From the NCBI GenBank assembly GCA_036939355.1, contig JALLAP010002749.1, positions 1-11,259 on the forward strand: a stretch of 11,259 bases of DNA, in the 5' to 3' direction. Made by a program: the position numbers and the translations under genes. Shown here piece after piece: positions 7,604 to 11,259 of this stretch. The stretch is from Thalassiosira profunda (Eukaryota > Bacillariophyta > Thalassiosirophyceae > Thalassiosirales > Thalassiosiraceae). The notes below the pieces were generated by a model. That model did no database searches. It saw nothing but the letters and a program-made list of their open reading frames with translations, and was not told the DNA's origin. Each line of letters starts with the position of its first letter. The stretch's first letter is position 1.

Positions 7604-9537
7604 CTTCATCGGCAGGCTTGGCCTCATCGGCGGGCTTCTTATCGTCCGGCTTATCTCTCTTGAAACTCTTGCCAATGATGCCACGGCCAGAGCTCGAGCT
7701 GTCCATCATAAGATTGCGCCGGCTCGCGCTGAGCTCCATGATAGCTTCCGCGTTGGCGGAGCCCTCAGATTCGTAGCAGGGACCCTTGTGGCGGGAAATG
7801 TCCATGCCCACCTCCTCCTCAAGGGGATCGATGCGGAGCCAGTTGAGGAACTTGAGGCAGTAAATGAACGGAGTGAAGATGACAGCAGTCCAACCCAGCA
7901 CAAACAGGACGGCAATCAGCTGGATGCCCATCAGAGTAAAATTACCGGACCCACGCCCCCACTCGTAGAACCTAACCCAGAAAAAGATGGCACTGCAGTT
8001 AGAAAGAGGCGTAGAGACAGTTCTAAGGAACGAAGCAACGCCAACTTACCATCCGAGGTGCTCGGTGGAGGCACCAGCGACATCGAGGCGGTAGGCATTG
8101 GTGAAGAGGCCCGTGGAGATAACACCCCACGCTCCGCCGAACATGTGCACCGGAATGGCGTCAACGGCGTCGTCAATCTTGAAGCGGAGGATGAGCGCCG
8201 AAGCTCCAAGGTACACCCATCCGGCAACGATTCCGATGACGAAGGCCGCCCAAGGCTCGACGGTCGCGCAAGGCGCAGTGACAGCCACGAGGCCCGTGAG
8301 GCACCCGTTCATCGCCGCAGTGGTGTCCCACTGATACACACCGGTCTTCCTCTCGTCGATGACGGTCGACGTGAACATGCCGGAAAGGGCACCGGCAGCA
8401 GCTCCAAGGGTAGTGTTCACTGCCACAAGGGACGCGACGTCGCCGAGATTCTCGCTGCTGATCTTGAGGGTGGATCNCAAGGGTAGTGTTCACTGCCACA
8501 AGGGACGCGACGTCGCCGAGATTCTCGCTGCTGATCTTGAGGGTGGATCCAGGATTGAATCCGTACCAGCCAAACCACAGGGCGAATGTGCCCAAGAACT
8601 GAAGGGAAGCCGAATGGGGTCCCATCGCCTTGGGCTCCTCGAGGGGCACGCCATCCTCGTCGTAGAAGCGACCCTTGCGAGGGCCGAGGAGGATGGCCAT
8701 GACGAGGGCGGCCACGCCACCGGTCATGTGCACGGGTCCTGATCCGGCGAGATCGAGGGCGCCGCTGCCCCACAGTGGATCTTCGGCAAAGGGCGAGAGA
8801 AACCCATTGACGCTCCAGAAGGAGTGTGCGGCGACGGGGTAGACAAAGCCGCAGAGGAAGATGGAGTAGCAGAGGTAGGCCGTCATCTTGCAGCGCTCGG
8901 CGATGGTGCCGGCCACGATGGAGGAGAGGGCGCAGGCGAAGGCAAACTGGAAGAACCAGAATTCCATGTCGGTGTCGCCGGAAAGGAAGAAGCCGGAGTT
9001 GCCGATGAAGGTTTTCCCCTTGGCCGGATCGTCGCCTGCGTTGTGGAGGTGGAAGACAGGGCGAACAAAAAATCATCAGACAACATCAAACATCAGCCAT
9101 CAAGTGAGGTCAATGACTATCTATCACACATCAATACGCACCTCCATAGGCAAACGCGTAGCCGGTCGCCCAGAAGCCGAAGGCGCCGCCGGCGGAATCG
9201 AGCAGGTTCCAGAGCAGCACGTTCTTGACGTTCTTCTCGCGGATGGACCCGGCGCACAGCATGGCGAAGCCGATCTGCATGAAGAAGACGAGGGCGCCGG
9301 CGAAGATGAGGTAGAAGGTGTCGACGCCGGAGATGAGGCTGGAGCGCGCCTGGGGACGTTGATGGTGATGGAATCAGTGAGGTCGTTAGCAAATGGAAGG
9401 TGCATGAGTTGCAAATCACAATTGGCCGCGGCATCACTCACCGCCTCGGTCGAGTCCGACACGCATTGCAGGAGGGCGGTGACATCCTCCGCGCCCTGGC
9501 TGGTGACGCAGCTTTCGAAGATGGTCTGCTCCGACAT
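7560..9537 (-). CDS. AMT1: AMT-type ammonium transporter, four exons
   Basis: Membrane channel/transporter for ammonium, probably in the plasma membrane. Exons (minus): 9442-9537, 9142-9349, 8050-9035 (contains a duplicated joint, N 8477) and 7560-7971, giving 542 residues after removal of the duplication; all phases agree. Two N-terminal Cys (C10, C25) sit in the region that stabilises plant AMT1 trimers. Family signatures include MLCAGSIREKNVKNVLLWNL, YGGDDP, FWFFQFAFACALSS, WFGWYGFNPGS, and the twin pore histidines in GPVHMTGG (H204) and IPVHMFGGAWG (H374). About eleven hydrophobic segments are expected. The cytosolic C-terminus has the EEEVGMDISRHKG motif; plant AMT1 has a phosphorylated Thr here, replaced by Ser465. 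A hydrophilic tail follows, with KPADEAKPADEVKPEE repeats. Codons mostly end in C or G. The family is certain; substrate affinity cannot be read from sequence. Confidence 0.95.
7972..8049 (-). other. AMT intron 3
   Basis: 78 bp, GTAAGT donor (8044-8049) and TTAG acceptor (7972-7975). It joins phase 2 (TG|G, Trp406) and links EHLG to FYEWGRG, as expected in the family. Confidence 0.88.
8405..8549. repeat. Tandem 72-bp duplication around N at 8477 (assembly joint)
   Basis: Bases 8405-8476 recur identically as 8478-8549. The segment encodes STLKISSENLGDVASLVAV of the ammonium transporter. The additional 73 bases shift the frame in exon 3; removing one copy plus the N restores the full transporter. 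Confidence 0.95.
9036..9141 (-). other. AMT intron 2
   Basis: 106 bp, GTGCGT donor (9136-9141) and CAG acceptor (9036-9038). Phase 1: it splits the second Gly of the conserved YGG motif (G|GC). Confidence 0.88.
9350..9441 (-). other. AMT intron 1
   Basis: 92 bp, GTGAGT donor (9436-9441) and CAG acceptor (9350-9352), phase 0 between Ala32 and Ala33. Exon 1 encodes only the extracellular N-terminus with two Cys. Confidence 0.85.
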
Positions 9538-10048
9538 GATGGATGAAGCGGCGGTGGAGGCGACTGATGGGCAGCCGCAAGGAGGTGCGGGGGTGTTGCG
9601 TTGCAACCAAAGTTTATTTTATGAGCATCGTCGGCGACGAGGCCGATTGGGTTTGCGCGGAGTTGCGCCTTGACACCAAAGATTTGCCCATCGGCATCTG
9701 CATCGGCGTCTCCACGCACAAATGCCGACGAGTGCGCGGAGGATCCACCAAAAGCAGAATGCGAAGCGCGAACTCGTTGAACTTGGCCCACGTTCGAGAC
9801 AGTGGCAGCTGCAATTTCACAAGATTACTAATTCCGTCGTAGCGGTGTCTCTCCGGCATTGGACAGCTGTCACGTTTTGCCTGACACCCATCTTTTACAC
9901 GCCCTCGTTCTGGACGCTTGTGCGGACGTTTTCTTTCGTGGCTCACACGAACGGGCGGGGGTCAAAGCCCCACTTTTGGAGTTGCAAGGAGGAAACATAC
10001 TTCTTATTATTACTTGATAGCATTTCGTCATTGGCAAGCTCACTCTCA
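9538..10048. promoter_or_regulatory. AMT upstream region and PDI-ERGIC 3' flank
   Basis: These 511 bp lie between two genes of the same (minus) strand, so they hold the 3' UTR of the PDI-ERGIC gene and the promoter and 5' leader of AMT. TTGCAA words occur at 9601-9606 (within GTTGCGTTGCAACC) and again near 9975; a related CTGCAA word lies near 9809. An A/T-rich stretch (TTATTTTATGAG) lies near 9614-9625. Short frames here look like noise. This is the longest gene-free stretch in the window; nitrogen-responsive control of AMT would be expected here but no known element can be named. Confidence 0.55.
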
Positions 10049-11259
10049 TCAGTAGCAGTATTGCGGTCTCCTTTTGTCTCTGGAAAGAGCCGAAAGCCCC
10101 GAGTCCATCATGCCCACAACTGTAAAAGCTCCTCCGACGATAGCTAGCACTCCCGTCAGATAATCGTACCAGCTGCGAGAGTCCTCGAGGTACGACACCG
10201 CAATCGGCGACAGATCGTAGGAGAACTTTGCCTCTGGTACGATGTGACGTCGATAGATCGAGAGCTGACTGTTTCGCAGGATGCGGAACACTCGTCGAAT
10301 CTTCTCGCCCGCCCACCGGAAGACTTTGCCGTCGCCGAACTCCGTCGCCACTACCCGCAAATGGTGGTGGTATGCCTGGTGGAGCTTTCCTGTCACGTAG
10401 ACGTTGCCGTCCATTGGACGAAGAGACTCGACGAAGCCCGATGCCATTCCCGGAAAGCCACGCTCTTCCAAGTATGTTTGCGCGTCCGGGTCTCCAAACG
10501 AGAAGTGGTGGACGATGTGCGACAGGTTGGTCATGTGCGCCGCCATGTTGTGCCCGTACGATTGGGCGTGGATGAGGAATTTTCCCGGCGCCTTGTCCAC
10601 CATGACGTGGCCGGCGAGGGTGCACCCCGGATGCCGGGTGACGTTCCACGAATTTCTGGGCGCGCGGTAGTAGGTCAATGCCTCGTTCCATTCTTCCTCC
10701 TCGTCGTTGCGAATGGTCCGCTCGCTCGCATCTAACGTTTGGTCGCAATAGTTATTTAGTGAGAGGTTGTTTCAGGACATGCATATTGAAGCAACAGAAA
10801 ACAGAAGCAAATGCAACTCACGCTCCACAACGGACTGCATTTTCAGCTCGCCCGGCTCTCTGTTGTCAGCCTCAATGTGGCTCAACCAGTGAACCAGCTC
10901 CATGACGGTCCGATGGCCATTGTAGTCTCCCTTCGCCTCTCCATCCACAAACGCACGCAGCGTCGGATACGCGCGAATCTTTTGTTCGTCGCAAATGCCC
11001 GGGTACGCCGCGCAATCGAGCTTGGTCACCAGCACGGGCGCCATGCGATTGACGGCAGCCTCGTACTCGTCGTCCGAGTATCGGGACGCCTCGTCCTCCT
11101 CCTCCATATATTCGTCGACCAATGTCATGGCCGTGTCAGTGATGACCTCGCCGAGGGCCTCCCACGTCGGCGCCAGGTCGTCGCAGTGGGTGCAGTCGCC
11201 GCTGCGGTAGAATTTGACGAAGAGGTAGGGGAATTCTTCCAACGCTGCATTGGTCGAGT
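10049..11259 (-). CDS. Protein disulfide isomerase-ERGIC (Erv41/46-like) fusion, N-terminus outside the window
   Basis: Early secretory pathway membrane protein with the layout of plant PDIL5-3/5-4: a thioredoxin domain inside an Erv41/46-type cargo-receptor body. Exons (minus): 10822 to beyond 11259, and 10049-10731, TGA stop at 10049. The first visible exon has the thioredoxin part: FPYLFVKFYRSGD, active site CTHC, then LAPTWEALG, an acidic insertion (EEEDEASRYSDDEYE), KLDCAAYPGICDEQKIRAYPTL with the cis-Pro, and FVDGEAKGDYNGHR. The second exon carries the lumenal ERV domain: GCTLAGHVMVDKAPGKFLIHA, NLSHIVHHFSFGD, FSYDLSPIAVSY, and the C-terminal membrane segment WYDYLTGVLAIVGGAFTVVGMMDSG, followed by a short tail ending QYCY. 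It should act in ER/Golgi folding or sorting. The ERGIC N-domain with the first membrane segment must lie right of the window. Confidence 0.92.
10732..10821 (-). other. Intron of the PDI-ERGIC gene
   Basis: 90 bp, GTGAGT donor (10816-10821) and TTAG acceptor (10732-10735). Phase 1 (C|AT gives His). It joins the thioredoxin-encoding exon (ending MQSVVE) to the exon with ASERTIRNDEEEEWNEALTYY. CTAAAT- and AACTAT-like words upstream of the acceptor could serve as the branch site. Confidence 0.82.

Noticed and set aside
9543..10147. Several frames of 99-141 codons between AMT and the PDI-ERGIC gene
   Set aside because: They have no start context, no domain, and mixed low-complexity composition. 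They overlap the AMT leader or the antisense of PDI-ERGIC.
1..11259. Mobile element, CRISPR array, tRNA/rRNA gene, viral insertion or bacterial operon
   Set aside because: I looked for terminal repeats, transposase motifs, regular spacers, cloverleaf-like segments and Shine-Dalgarno-led gene strings and saw none. Introns and targeting signals fit a nuclear genome.

Overview
This is a gene-dense piece of a nuclear genome from a photosynthetic eukaryote with a complex red-type plastid, most likely a diatom or another ochrophyte (stramenopile) alga. Two predicted proteins begin with a signal peptide that is cut before Phe (AAA/FAP at 3987-4059 and ASA/FSP near 5820), the classic 'ASAFAP' plastid-import motif of such algae. 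Introns are few and short (78-259 bp) and have GT-AG ends. Genes stand 195-511 bp apart on alternating strands. I see no bacterial, viral, transposon, CRISPR, tRNA or rRNA signal. The clade assignment is inference; the targeting motif is visible directly.

Layout from left to right. (1) A minus-strand DEAH-box spliceosomal ATPase of the PRP2/DHX16 family, start at 3754, with its last C-terminal residues beyond the left edge. (2) A plus-strand two-exon gene for a small plastid-targeted protein of unknown function (3987-4846). (3) A minus-strand plastid-targeted thioredoxin-like [2Fe-2S] protein (5127-5885). (4) A plus-strand pICln, a chaperone of snRNP Sm proteins (6081-7292). (5) A minus-strand four-exon AMT-type ammonium transporter (7560-9537). 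(6) A minus-strand protein-disulfide-isomerase/ERGIC fusion (10049 to beyond the right edge), whose N-terminus lies outside the window.

Five single N characters (2167, 2844, 4387, 7531, 8477) are each flanked by a direct repeat of 72-73 bp that ends exactly at the N. They look like contig ends that overlap but were joined by an N instead of being merged. When one copy plus the N is removed at each place, the helicase and the ammonium transporter become fully in frame. Any automatic gene caller would break these genes. At one joint the two copies differ by two synonymous changes, which looks like two alleles.

The genes do not form one pathway. One pattern repeats: a nuclear RNA-splicing gene (DHX16, then pICln) stands head-to-head with a plastid-protein gene across a short shared promoter region (232 and 195 bp). 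Nitrogen uptake (AMT) and early secretory pathway quality control (PDI-ERGIC) follow on the right. I find no sign of a new multi-gene system. The most open questions are the unknown plastid protein, the C-terminal tail of the [2Fe-2S] protein and the N-terminal extension of pICln.
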